Positions 36,081 to 45,500 of a DNA stretch of 64,000 nucleotides are shown in pieces. Source of the stretch: Bacteroidales bacterium (GTDB taxonomy: Bacteria; Bacteroidota; Bacteroidia; Bacteroidales; F082); assembly GCA_013141455.1 (NCBI GenBank), contig JABFQW010000081.1, forward strand, positions 1 to 64,000. The letters are read 5' to 3'. The translations under genes were made by a program, and so were the position numbers. The notes under the pieces were generated by a model. It was not told the origin of the DNA, did no database searches, and was given only the letters and a program-made list of their open reading frames with translations. Positions within the stretch are counted from its first letter, which is position 1. Every line of letters starts with the position of its first letter.

Positions 36081-37373
36081 ATGAAAACTACCAGATTATT
36101 GCTCACCTATTTCGTTGTCACTTTGTTGGTAATTACTTCATTTAGTGGATGTAATGATCGTACCTACGAAAAAGTAACCTATACTGCAAACATCCCGGTT
36201 TATCTCGATTTCGATACTTTTCGAAAAAGTGTTATGAAATCAACGGATATTCCATTGACAAATCCCGGAAAAATTTACTTTAAAGACAATTTTCTGTTCA
36301 TCAATGAAATTAACAAAGGCATACATATTATTGATAACTCGAGCCCGGCACAACCTGTAACTGTTGCATTTATTCAGATTCCGGGTAATATGGATATGGC
36401 CATGCGGAATAATATCCTGCTGGCCGACAGTTATATCGACCTCGTCGCCATTGATATCACCGATCCGATGAACCCTGTTGAGATTGACAGAATTCAAAAT
36501 GCTTTTCCGAATGTGCTACCAGCACCTGATTATTCGTACCCTGTTTACGGCCTCGATTTCTCGAAAGGAGTTGTAACCGGTTGGGAAACAAAAGAAATTA
36601 CCGAAATGATTGAAAAAGGTTCCTATTACGGAAAAGATATCGTGCTTTCTGACGGGCTGGGAGTCCCAACCATCGGCTCAGCTGAAGTCAGCATAAACCC
36701 GTCAGTTTCGGGCATAAGCGGCTCAATGGCACGTTTCACGGTCAATGACGATTATTTGTATGCAGTGCAAAACAACAGCTTAAAGTTATTTAATGTGGGT
36801 TCGATACCTGGTATAACTACAGGACAAGATGTGATGCTTGACAGGATGGTGGAGACAATTTTCCCCTATGATAACAAACTTTTCCTTGGAACAACCACGG
36901 GTATGGTTGTTTACGATATTACATCGCCCGCCACACCTACATATCTCTCGTCTTTTAATCATATCAATTCGTGCGATCCGGTTGCAATCGAAGGCAATTA
37001 TGCCTATGTTACCCTACGTTCGGGGACACAGTGTAATGGTTTTACCAACCAGTTGGATGTTGTGGATATTTCTTCTATCGCAAACCCATTTCTTGTAAAA
37101 TCGTACCCGATGTTTAATCCGTATGGTCTTGCCATCGAAAACCATATTCTGTTTATATGCGATGGAGATGCCGGTTTGAAAGTGTATGATGCTACTGATC
37201 CACAGGAAATTACACAAAATCAAATTGCCCATTTTAAGGATATAAAGACCTATGATGTTATCCCATTGGATGGTTTACTGATGATGATTGGTGCTGACGG
37301 CTTATACCAATACGATTATTCAAACTTAGATAGTTTGATTCTCATCAGTCAGATTCCTGTGTCAATACCATAA
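36081..37373 (+). CDS. LVIVD-repeat surface lipoprotein
   Basis: 430 residues. The N-terminus is a lipoprotein signal (LVITSFSGC, Cys28 as lipidation site). The rest is a beta-propeller built from LVIVD-type repeats: INKGIHIIDNSSPAQPVTVA, SYIDLVAIDITDPMNPVEI, TGMVVYDITSPATPTYLSSF, TNQLDVVDISSIANPFLVKS, GLKVYDATDPQEI. Such proteins are common on Bacteroidota cell surfaces and their ligands are unknown. It is 3 bp before the barrel-like gene and the pair is clearly an operon. Confidence 0.85.
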   Translation: MKTTRLLLTYFVVTLLVITSFSGCNDRTYEKVTYTANIPVYLDFDTFRKSVMKSTDIPLTNPGKIYFKDNFLFINEINKGIHIIDNSSPAQPVTVAFIQIPGNMDMAMRNNILLADSYIDLVAIDITDPMNPVEIDRIQNAFPNVLPAPDYSYPVYGLDFSKGVVTGWETKEITEMIEKGSYYGKDIVLSDGLGVPTIGSAEVSINPSVSGISGSMARFTVNDDYLYAVQNNSLKLFNVGSIPGITTGQDVMLDRMVETIFPYDNKLFLGTTTGMVVYDITSPATPTYLSSFNHINSCDPVAIEGNYAYVTLRSGTQCNGFTNQLDVVDISSIANPFLVKSYPMFNPYGLAIENHILFICDGDAGLKVYDATDPQEITQNQIAHFKDIKTYDVIPLDGLLMMIGADGLYQYDYSNLDSLILISQIPVSIP

Positions 37374-37376
37374 AAC

Positions 37377-38144
37377 ATGAAACACAGTATAAATTCAAAT
37401 TTGGCAGCTTACTTTCCCGTTTTAACTATAATCATCCTGCTCTCGGTATTGAAGCCGTTAACTGCGCAGAATCGTGTCACAGATAAGGTCTATCTAAAGA
37501 ACGGAACGATAGTATATGGTAGAATTGTTCAAAATGATTCATTAAGAGGGATAAGGATTAACAATGATTGTGGTAGTTATCTCATTCGTTTTCAGGAATT
37601 TGATAGTTTAAAATTCAATGTTGGTGAAAATAATTTTATATCACAAACCAAAGGTTATTATAATAGTACATCCTTAGGTTTGCTATTTGGTAAAGGAGTA
37701 GATGGCAACCTACCCTACCCTTCGATAACCTCAGTAACTGGTTATCAGTTCAGTAAGCATTGGTTTACCGGTATTGGAGTGGGTTTCGAATATTACCAAT
37801 GGGGCGTTCTTCCCTTATTTGTTCAGGCTGATTATTTTATCAACACGGAACGGTTTACACCTTATTTTGCAATCAAAGCCGGTTATAGTTTCCCTTTGAC
37901 TAAAAAAAAGGAAGGTAATTATAATACTGAGAAAACATTTGGAGGAATCACTGTTAACCCCGAAATAGGGTTCAAAATCGCCATGGGTGACAAAAATGCA
38001 TTTATTTGTTCAATCGGTTACCAATATCAAAAACTTTCCTACGAACAACCGGGCTACGATTATTTCAACGGACCGAACTATTCAAGGCGCATATACACCA
38101 ATTTTAACCGGATTTCATTCAGGATTGGTTTTGTTTTCAGATAA
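37377..38144 (+). CDS. Outer-membrane beta-barrel-like protein
   Basis: 255 residues. An N-terminal signal (VLTIIILLSVLKPLTAQ) is followed by a short beta domain (DKVYLKNGTIVYGRIVQND) and then strands that fit an eight- to ten-strand barrel: SLGLLFGKGVDGNLPYPSIT, KHWFTGIGVGFEYYQWGVLP, TPYFAIKAGYSFPLTKKK, FICSIGYQYQKLSY, ending with RISFRIGFVFR, an aromatic C-terminal strand. Directly follows the LVIVD lipoprotein gene, suggesting a shared envelope role. Convergent with the TonB receptor. Confidence 0.7.
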   Translation: MKHSINSNLAAYFPVLTIIILLSVLKPLTAQNRVTDKVYLKNGTIVYGRIVQNDSLRGIRINNDCGSYLIRFQEFDSLKFNVGENNFISQTKGYYNSTSLGLLFGKGVDGNLPYPSITSVTGYQFSKHWFTGIGVGFEYYQWGVLPLFVQADYFINTERFTPYFAIKAGYSFPLTKKKEGNYNTEKTFGGITVNPEIGFKIAMGDKNAFICSIGYQYQKLSYEQPGYDYFNGPNYSRRIYTNFNRISFRIGFVFR

Positions 38145-38175
38145 CACAATCCGCACATGTACAAAGTGTTACACA

Positions 38176-40563
38176 TTAAAATTCGACCATAATACCAATG
38201 GTTGGCAACACAGTACCCGTCGTACTCGGAATAGGTTTGAGAACATAATTATACCCATTGTTTATTTTAACCGGAATGCCATTTGCGTCAGTTTCCTGAA
38301 TATATTCATCCTGAAAAGTAGCCACAGAATTAAACAAATTCTGTACATCAAGATAAATCATGAATGACCACCGATCGAAAAAATACTTTTTATCAACGCG
38401 TATATCGAGCTGATGATACGGATCTAAACGCAAATTGTTCAATTGGTTGTAATCGAGATATGCCCTGCCTTGCGCATCCCAGGCATCAACGATGGATGAT
38501 TTCGACAGATCGTAAGGAGTAAAAGGAAGGCCGCCGTCGAACCGCCATTTAAGTCCGATAATCCAGTTTCTTTTAAAGTTTTTGGTAGCTGTCACCACGA
38601 ATATATTCCTAAAATCCCAGCTTGACGGGATCAAACTTCCGGCTTTATCCTCGAACCTGCTACGTACAAAGGTATATGAAGCCATCAGATTAAAACCTGA
38701 AATCAGTTTTGTACGGTTCAGTATTTCAAATCCAAACGCTTCTCCTTTTCCTTTAGAAACAACTTCCTCGTTCCCAAACACACCAAAATCAGCGCCTTTA
38801 TTGGCTAAGCTTATTGAGTCGTTTACCGAAAAAAGATAGTTGAAATACTGTTTCATAAATCCTTCAAGCGAAAAGAAAATATCCTCACGTGGAACATATT
38901 GTAAACCGGCAATATAATGGTTGATTCCTATATACCTGAGTTCATTCGCTTTATTCACCAGCACACCAGCATTATCCCGAAATCCCAGAGCGGTATAAGC
39001 CGGTAGTTGATAATATCTGCCAACATTGGCGGTTACAGCCCACTTGCCGTTTAATACGTAAGATGCTGAAAACCTCGGTGAAAGCTGGTTCAGAGGATTT
39101 CGCATCGGTTTGCTGTAACTATTGAAATCGGTTCTTACTCCGGCTGATAAACTGAATCTTTCCGACATAAAATTTTTGCTCAGTTGTGCTGATGCAGCGA
39201 ATTTGAAAAGATCGAGATTGGATTTATAGTATAGTGTCGATAATTGGTTTTGAATAAATATCTGTTGCGTTGTTTCATTAAAATATTTCGAATATTCGGC
39301 ACCTGCCATATAAACAAACTTATAATCTCCATATCGGATATTGTTTTCAAACCTGAGTTTATTTTCGATTTCCTGCGACTTATAATCGATTGACCTGGGG
39401 CGGCTTTCATCATTATCAGGATATTTATAGGCTAAATTATTAAGCATATTGCGGCTCAGCACGATTGTTTGATAACTCTTTTTCTTGTAATGACGGTAAA
39501 CAGCGCCGGCAGCATAGCTCCATTGTTCATTCACAGGCAGATAGCTCAAAATATACTGTTGTTCTTCGGTTGGATTCGCTATCCCGGTATTCAATCGTGA
39601 CTGATCTAATGATCCAATGCTCACAATGGTCAATTCATTTTTATTGTCGAAACGGGTCTTCCATTTAAACTGATAATCGTTAAATGTCGGAAGAAATGGC
39701 AATCCTATGATGTCGAACAGAAATTGCAAATAGGATCTTCGGGCCGAAAAAATGAAATTCGATTTCTTACCAACAGGCCCATCGGCTGTCAAACTTACTT
39801 CGGAGGCGCCCAAACTGGCCCGAAATTTTGTCCTTTCCACGTTTCCTTCCCGTTGCGTAAATTCGAAAATACCACTTAAAGCGTTACCCCTGTTTGCCGG
39901 AAAGGCACCCGAGTAAAAATCAACTGAACTGATAAAATCAGCATTTATAATACCTACTGCGCCACCTGACGATCCTTGCGTTGCAAAATGATTGATGTTT
40001 GGTATCTGAATGCCATCAAGAAAAAATGAAGATTCGCCTGGTCCGCCACCACGTATAATGATATCATTTCGAAACGAAACGCCCGATCCAACACCCGGTA
40101 GTGACTGGATAACACGTGAAATATCCCGGTTACTACCCGGACTGGTTTCTATTTCCGACAATCCGATTTTTTGCAATGAAAGCGGACTTTCCTCGGTGCG
40201 TTGAAAAGGATTTGCAATCACTTCAATTTCATCTAAGTTAATACCGGATATTTCCATCGGAATTTCTACATATTCCTGCTTTGCATTCCTGATCAAAATT
40301 TCGGGTGACTTTGCGGGATGATAACCTACATACGTAACTTCCAGGGTGATGAATCCCGGTTTCAGATCAGTCATACGAAACCGTCCATCAATATCAGTGG
40401 TAGCAGTGTTCTGAGTACCTTTAACTATCAGATTGGCAAAAGCAAGTGGTTCGTTATTCGTTTTATCGAAAACACGTCCAGAAATTTCGCTATGCTGGGA
40501 ATAAGAAATAACCGTGAATAAAAATACACCAATGAAAGTTAAATAATGTCTTGAATAATACAT
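38176..40563 (-). CDS. TonB-dependent receptor
   Basis: About 795 residues from the ATG at 40563. Signal peptide (RHYLTFIGVFLFTVISYSQ), a carboxypeptidase-like regulatory domain (ISGRVFDKTNNEPLAFANLI, TTDIDGRFRMTDL), a plug domain (RDISRVIQSLPGVGSG, DIIIRGGGPGESSFFLDGIQ) and a 22-strand barrel running to the end. Barrel text such as LSPRFSASYVLNGKWAVTAN and GLKWRFDGGLPFTPYD is typical. It imports a siderophore, cobalamin, glycan or peptide with TonB energy; no SusD partner follows, which argues against glycans. Substrate unknown. The ATG at 40602 adds only an unlikely extension before the signal peptide. Confidence 0.9.
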   Translation of the reverse strand: MYYSRHYLTFIGVFLFTVISYSQHSEISGRVFDKTNNEPLAFANLIVKGTQNTATTDIDGRFRMTDLKPGFITLEVTYVGYHPAKSPEILIRNAKQEYVEIPMEISGINLDEIEVIANPFQRTEESPLSLQKIGLSEIETSPGSNRDISRVIQSLPGVGSGVSFRNDIIIRGGGPGESSFFLDGIQIPNINHFATQGSSGGAVGIINADFISSVDFYSGAFPANRGNALSGIFEFTQREGNVERTKFRASLGASEVSLTADGPVGKKSNFIFSARRSYLQFLFDIIGLPFLPTFNDYQFKWKTRFDNKNELTIVSIGSLDQSRLNTGIANPTEEQQYILSYLPVNEQWSYAAGAVYRHYKKKSYQTIVLSRNMLNNLAYKYPDNDESRPRSIDYKSQEIENKLRFENNIRYGDYKFVYMAGAEYSKYFNETTQQIFIQNQLSTLYYKSNLDLFKFAASAQLSKNFMSERFSLSAGVRTDFNSYSKPMRNPLNQLSPRFSASYVLNGKWAVTANVGRYYQLPAYTALGFRDNAGVLVNKANELRYIGINHYIAGLQYVPREDIFFSLEGFMKQYFNYLFSVNDSISLANKGADFGVFGNEEVVSKGKGEAFGFEILNRTKLISGFNLMASYTFVRSRFEDKAGSLIPSSWDFRNIFVVTATKNFKRNWIIGLKWRFDGGLPFTPYDLSKSSIVDAWDAQGRAYLDYNQLNNLRLDPYHQLDIRVDKKYFFDRWSFMIYLDVQNLFNSVATFQDEYIQETDANGIPVKINNGYNYVLKPIPSTTGTVLPTIGIMVEF

Positions 40564-40630
40564 GTTTACGCTAATTATTTTTGCTAAAACCATAGAAGTC
40601 AAACAAACATGGGTGCAAATGGTTCAGAAT

Positions 40631-40661
40631 AAAAAAAGTCCCCCGAAAATTCCGGGAGACT
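40631..40661 (-). terminator. Terminator of dnaN
   Basis: On the minus strand AGTCTCCCGG and CGGGGGACT form a stem followed by seven T residues, 24 bp after the dnaN stop. Confidence 0.75.
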
Positions 40662-40684
40662 CTATATTTTTATCCGGATCCGAA

Positions 40685-41158
40685 TTATTGCTGCAACATC
40701 ACCGGCATGATCAGCATTAACAAATCTTCATCAGCATTATCTACAACCGAAGGCATAAGGAGTCCGGCACGGTTTGGCGCCGACATTTCCAGCCGAATTT
40801 CTTCGACATGAACATTCGAAAGCATTTCCTGGAAAAACCGTGAGTTAAATCCAATTTCCATATCGTCACCTTCGTAATTGCAACTCAGGCGTTCTTTTGC
40901 TTCGTTCGAATATTCCAAATCTTCGGCTGAAACATTAAGTTCCTGTCCATTCAGGCGAAAACGAACCTGTGGGTTTGCCTTATTGGTAAAGATAGAGGCA
41001 CGTCGTATTGCATTTAACAGTGCCACACGATCAATGGTGAGACGGTTCGGATTTGTTGTTGGGATTACAGCTTCGTAGTTTGGATACCGGCCCTCGATTA
41101 AACGACAGATTAACAACACATTATTATGTTCGAAGGAGGCATTTGTTTGATTAAACAA
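40685..41158 (-). CDS. dnaN: DNA polymerase III beta clamp, C-terminal part (frameshifted)
   Basis: C-terminal 157 residues of the sliding clamp, beginning LFNQTNASFE in the homologous frame. Seen: LLICRLIEGRYPNYEAVIP, VALLNAIRRASIFTNKANPQ, VRFRLNGQELNVSAED, and the ending LLMLIMPVMLQ, the conserved C-terminus that closes the clamp. It is in the +1 frame relative to the N-terminal part; see the frameshift finding. The two parts together equal a normal clamp of about 374 residues. The protein encircles DNA and gives the replicase its processivity. Confidence 0.9.
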   Translation of the reverse strand: MFNQTNASFEHNNVLLICRLIEGRYPNYEAVIPTTNPNRLTIDRVALLNAIRRASIFTNKANPQVRFRLNGQELNVSAEDLEYSNEAKERLSCNYEGDDMEIGFNSRFFQEMLSNVHVEEIRLEMSAPNRAGLLMPSVVDNADEDLLMLIMPVMLQQ

Positions 41159-41168
41159 TACTTTTACC

Positions 41169-41813
41169 TTACCGGTTGAATCTCCACCAAGGATATTTTT
41201 TTAATTGTGTGATCGGCTTTTTTGGCAATACGAAAGAGGCCTGATTCTCCGATTTAACATCGAATCTGCGATAACGCACCAATTTGTGTGCATCTGTAGC
41301 AACAAAAGTGGTATAATTTTCACTCAGTTCACATAATACACCCGACATGATTGGCCGGATTGGATCGTTCCCCGCTGCAAAAACAGTTTTTTCAATGGCA
41401 CTTATTAATACATCCGGTTCAAATTCAATTTCTGAAGCATCAAGAATTATTGGCACCGATGGAAATTCTTCACCTGAATATCCAACAAGTTTATAACGGC
41501 CTTCACCGCCAAACAACTCAATCGCGAACGTATTCGTATCAATTGAAATTGTAATTGGGATATCAGGAAAGGTTTTCAACGTTTCGAGTAAGATACGTGC
41601 CGGTATAGCAACATCACCTGAACCTTCGATCAGATCGGGCCTCACATTAATGAGCATCGTTGTTTCGAGGTCAGATGCAATAATCTGGATGTTACCATCA
41701 TTCACCCTGAACAAGAAGTTATTGAGAATTTCAAGTTGGTTTGAAGAACTTAAAACACCACTAAGTGATTGAAGACCACGTAATAGACTCAAGCTGGAAA
41801 TAATGAATTTCAT
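41169..41813 (-). CDS. dnaN: DNA polymerase III beta clamp, N-terminal part (frameshifted)
   Basis: N-terminal ~205 residues of the clamp, then a run-on after the shift. Seen: MKFIISSLSLLRGLQSLSGV, IIASDLETTMLINVRPDL, IPARILLETLKTFPD, FPSVPIILDASEIEF, DPIRPIMSGVLCEL, FVATDAHKLVRYRRFD, VLPKKPITQLKK. The reading frame leaves the homologous frame in a run of seven A (about 41196-41202, minus strand) and ends at a stop soon after. A single extra A restores the expected text ILGGDSTGK. dnaN is essential, so an assembly or sequencing error is the likely cause. Confidence 0.9.
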   Translation of the reverse strand: MKFIISSLSLLRGLQSLSGVLSSSNQLEILNNFLFRVNDGNIQIIASDLETTMLINVRPDLIEGSGDVAIPARILLETLKTFPDIPITISIDTNTFAIELFGGEGRYKLVGYSGEEFPSVPIILDASEIEFEPDVLISAIEKTVFAAGNDPIRPIMSGVLCELSENYTTFVATDAHKLVRYRRFDVKSENQASFVLPKKPITQLKKYPWWRFNR

Positions 41814-41906
41814 AGATAAGTATTATTTGTGTGTGTAAAATTAGCAAATTTGTCTATAATAATTTGTCATATTTTGAACTTTCGGGTATTTTTTATCAAC
41901 AGGAAA

Positions 41907-42539
41907 TCAGTTTTTCTTTTTAAAGTTGATTTTTGATTCGGTTCCGTTTATTAACCTGTAGATATTTTTTCGGTGCGTTATGGGTATAAACACGGCCACG
42001 GCGACCGCTAATACCGAAAAAATATGGTTTGGCGAATGAAAAACAAAAATGACCAGAAACGGGAAACAGATCGAAGCTGTAATACTACTTAATGAAACAT
42101 AACGTGTTATGATAAATACCGTTGCAAAGATAAGGACAGTCACTCCGGCTGCGGCCGGGAAAAGACCGATTCCTACACCAAGTAAGGTAGCAACACCTTT
42201 CCCTCCTCTGAAACCAGCGAATATTGGGAAAGTATGACCAAGTACAACGGCTGCGGCAGAGGCTAAAACCAGATAGGGTGAAATAGGTTCATTGGAAAGA
42301 AATAAAAAGATAACCGGTGCAATTACTACAGCAATATATCCTTTTAATACATCAACGATCATCACTGGGATACCGGCTTTCAAACCCAATACACGAATCG
42401 TATTTGTTGCTCCGGCGTTTCCCGACCCCTCATTTCGGACATCAACATTGTAAAAATGCCTGCCAACCCATACTGCGGTTGGAATCGATCCTAACAAATA
42501 GGCGACTACAATTGGAAGAAAATGATTCAATATTGTCAT
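41907..42539 (-). CDS. plsY: Glycerol-3-phosphate acyltransferase PlsY
   Basis: 210-residue membrane enzyme, usual length. Five or six hydrophobic helices with the family's cytosolic motifs: GSIPTAVWVGR near the N-terminus, GSGNAGATNTIRVLG, GHTFPIFAGFRGGKGVATLL. PlsY moves an acyl group from acyl phosphate to glycerol 3-phosphate, the first step of phospholipid synthesis. It is followed (downstream in transcription) by dnaN after a 93-bp gap and preceded by the giant exported gene after 9 bp. Confidence 0.95.
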   Translation of the reverse strand: MTILNHFLPIVVAYLLGSIPTAVWVGRHFYNVDVRNEGSGNAGATNTIRVLGLKAGIPVMIVDVLKGYIAVVIAPVIFLFLSNEPISPYLVLASAAAVVLGHTFPIFAGFRGGKGVATLLGVGIGLFPAAAGVTVLIFATVFIITRYVSLSSITASICFPFLVIFVFHSPNHIFSVLAVAVAVFIPITHRKNIYRLINGTESKINFKKKN

Positions 42540-42548
42540 TATACTTAT

Positions 42549-45500
42549 TTATTCAGGTTCACCTTGCATGCTTCTTAGAAACTCAATGGCTTTACGGCGC
42601 GTTGAAATTACAAATTCATATTGATTACCCGTCTCTTTATCAATTTTTATTCGTTTTTCCTGTTTGATCGACATCAATTCGGTATTAAACTGGTTTGACG
42701 AAGAAATAGCCTGTAATAATCCACTCTTGTAATCAAAATAAAACCATTGTTCCGGATTTGGTTGCAAATAAATTTTGAAACCACCGGAAAGCTTACCTTT
42801 TTCAAACTCAACATAACCATTCACGTATTTGTTTATTGACGCATCGTAAAGATTACCAATCCCGATTTGACCTTTTGATACAAAGGTATTGGTTTCATGG
42901 TTATATACCATGGTAACATCGCTGATCACGATTGTTTTTTGCAATTCATCAGGAAGTTTACGCGGATATCCATATAATGAAATATCATTGATTACTTTAT
43001 TCACTTCTTCCTGATTAACTATTTGTGATACAGCACTTATATAATTGCCTTCGCTCAAATTTACACCTTTCAGATTCGCTGCATTCAAACTATCTGCCAT
43101 CACCGACATCACGCTTTTGTCAAAATCAAAATTAAGTGCAATAAAAAGCCTGACACGTGTAGAATCAGGAATCATTTGATATTCAAAATCACCATACGTC
43201 TGCATATCAACAAATTGCATATTGTTTTCAAAGTCAAACCTGCCTTCACCCGAAATGATACAACGATTGGTTTTCATCGATAACATACCCTGATTAGTTT
43301 CGCCATCGATGCCCTCAATTTTAAACGAATCTGAATCATCGTCGTAATACAAAATGCCACTTTTTTCAAGAACCGGTTTATCGCCAACTGATTGCGGATA
43401 TTGCAGGAAACCAGCGTGATACGAATCTGAAACCGCACCCCAATATAAACCGCATTCCAACTTATTGCCAAGGATATCGGTAGGTTTGGAAACCGGAATC
43501 CTCACATTCGCGGGATTAATGTTGGCATCGAAGCGAATAAATGGCTTTATTCCGGGGCTACATGATTCATTGATTCTGAATCCTCCTGAAAAATGAAGCA
43601 ATTGTTGTGTCGAATTCATCGTTATTTTACCGATCAGATCAAAATAGTTGCCCAACGATACAGGCTGGCTCTCATAAATTTCTGCATAAGCAACTGTCTG
43701 GCCCAACGAATCGACTGTTATAGTCTGAAACACAAACTCCTGTGGCTTGTGGTCCATGTCGATCAACGTGTATTTTCCGGTAGCATCGAATTTTTTGCGA
43801 CTCTCAATCGTTACCAAGGCATCAGTTATCCGGTGATACCGGCTTTTGAGGTCGGTTATTATTGTTGCCGATTTCAAGGTATCCATGCCTGCATTTTTAC
43901 CGATGGTAACTAATCCATCATTTGGAAAAATAGCTGCATCTGCGACCTTTATTATTTTCACATGCCGGGCATTTATGGTGTAATTGACCAAATCGTAATC
44001 GGCTTCGAGACAGAAAAATGAGAGTGAATCCTGCAAAGGGTGCGTCGAAACAAAGTCGGAACCCGACAAATCAAGATCGATTATCTGATCAATCTTCAAT
44101 TTATCAAGGTCATACTTTTTCTGCATCTTGTTGTTATTTAGCTTCAGTAAATCGTTATCCATCACCCAATCAGCTTCGTCGAGCGAACAAATATATTTAT
44201 TGAAAGGGAATGACATCTGACAATCGCTTCCCATAAATTTAAAATTTCCGGTACGGGCCTCAAAATCAATGGCAGCCTGATAGCCTAATGCGGCAAAAGC
44301 CTCTTGCTTACCTTCAACAGTATATAAGTGAAAATCAGCAGTATCCGCGAAAATTGATTGACTTAAAAACCATATACTATCACTAATAATCTCGGCATTT
44401 GAAAAAGAAATTCTTCCGCTACCAGTCATACCTTCCGGAGAAACGGTAAGATTTCCTTCAACTATCGCGTTGTTAAACACGATATAGGGCTTTTTAATCG
44501 TGGTAAGCGTAACCATATTTGTATCTGTCAACCAACGAAAAGAAATTGAATCGGCCTGTCCGCGGGGGAATTCCACCACAGTATTCTTCTCTTTCATCGT
44601 AAACTCATGCGCGAAGCTGATAACCGAGTCAGGATAAAGGCTAAAAGTATCCGATTTCACCGTAGATGTCAGGTAGTCGATGCGACCATTTCCAAAAAAA
44701 CCCTTGTCGGAAAGATGAATAAAATCAAAATATTTTGCCTTGTCACCATACATCCTATAACCGTCTTCATTGGTTTTATGGTTGAAACCCAACGAATAAT
44801 CTTCCATCACAGTCAATGGCTCGGTAAAGATCGGGAAGATGCCGGCAGAAGTAAGATAGCCTTCAAACTTCAATTCATCGGTACTGAACGACATCAAACT
44901 ATCAATAATAAAAGGCTCAACGACATAATAAAAACTGTCTTTTTTTAATAATCCACCTTGGGTCACTTTTTTGTCGAAATACACATACGATTCACCTTTA
45001 CTCTCGAAAATGGGAAAATGGCTCAATTTCTTCAGTCCTGATTTATTATTCGGGTCATCGATGTTCAGGTTACCCGTTAGATTTGCCAACACATTTCTAA
45101 CCTTCGTAAACCGTTGTTTATCAGATATTTTATTTGTCTCACGTGTTCTTACCAAAAATGAAATTGAATCGATATAAGCAAAATTCAACTGAAATTTATC
45201 GTATTCAAACGAACCTTCACGGGCATAAAATTTAAATAAGCCAGCCTGTACTTCGCCCGAAAAACTAAAATCACGGTTCTTTTTCATCACGATGAGATCA
45301 CTATTTGGTTGAATAATCACATTTTGCGTATCGCTCAATATCACCGTTGAAACTCCATTAACCGTCATGTTTTTCGACCTGAACTCATAACTGATATTTG
45401 GTTTATGTCCGGTTGTGCTGCTTTGGATTTTTATTACGTCATAATCGGTTTTCCCCGCCCTTGATGAGAGTACGTTAAAAAACTGATCTGTTACGATACC

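Noticed and set aside
41169-41202. Programmed -1 frameshift in dnaN at the A-run
   Set aside because: A -1 shift after AAA-AAA leads to a stop within about ten codons; the homologous frame needs +1 (or loss of one A), so a simple insertion error fits better.
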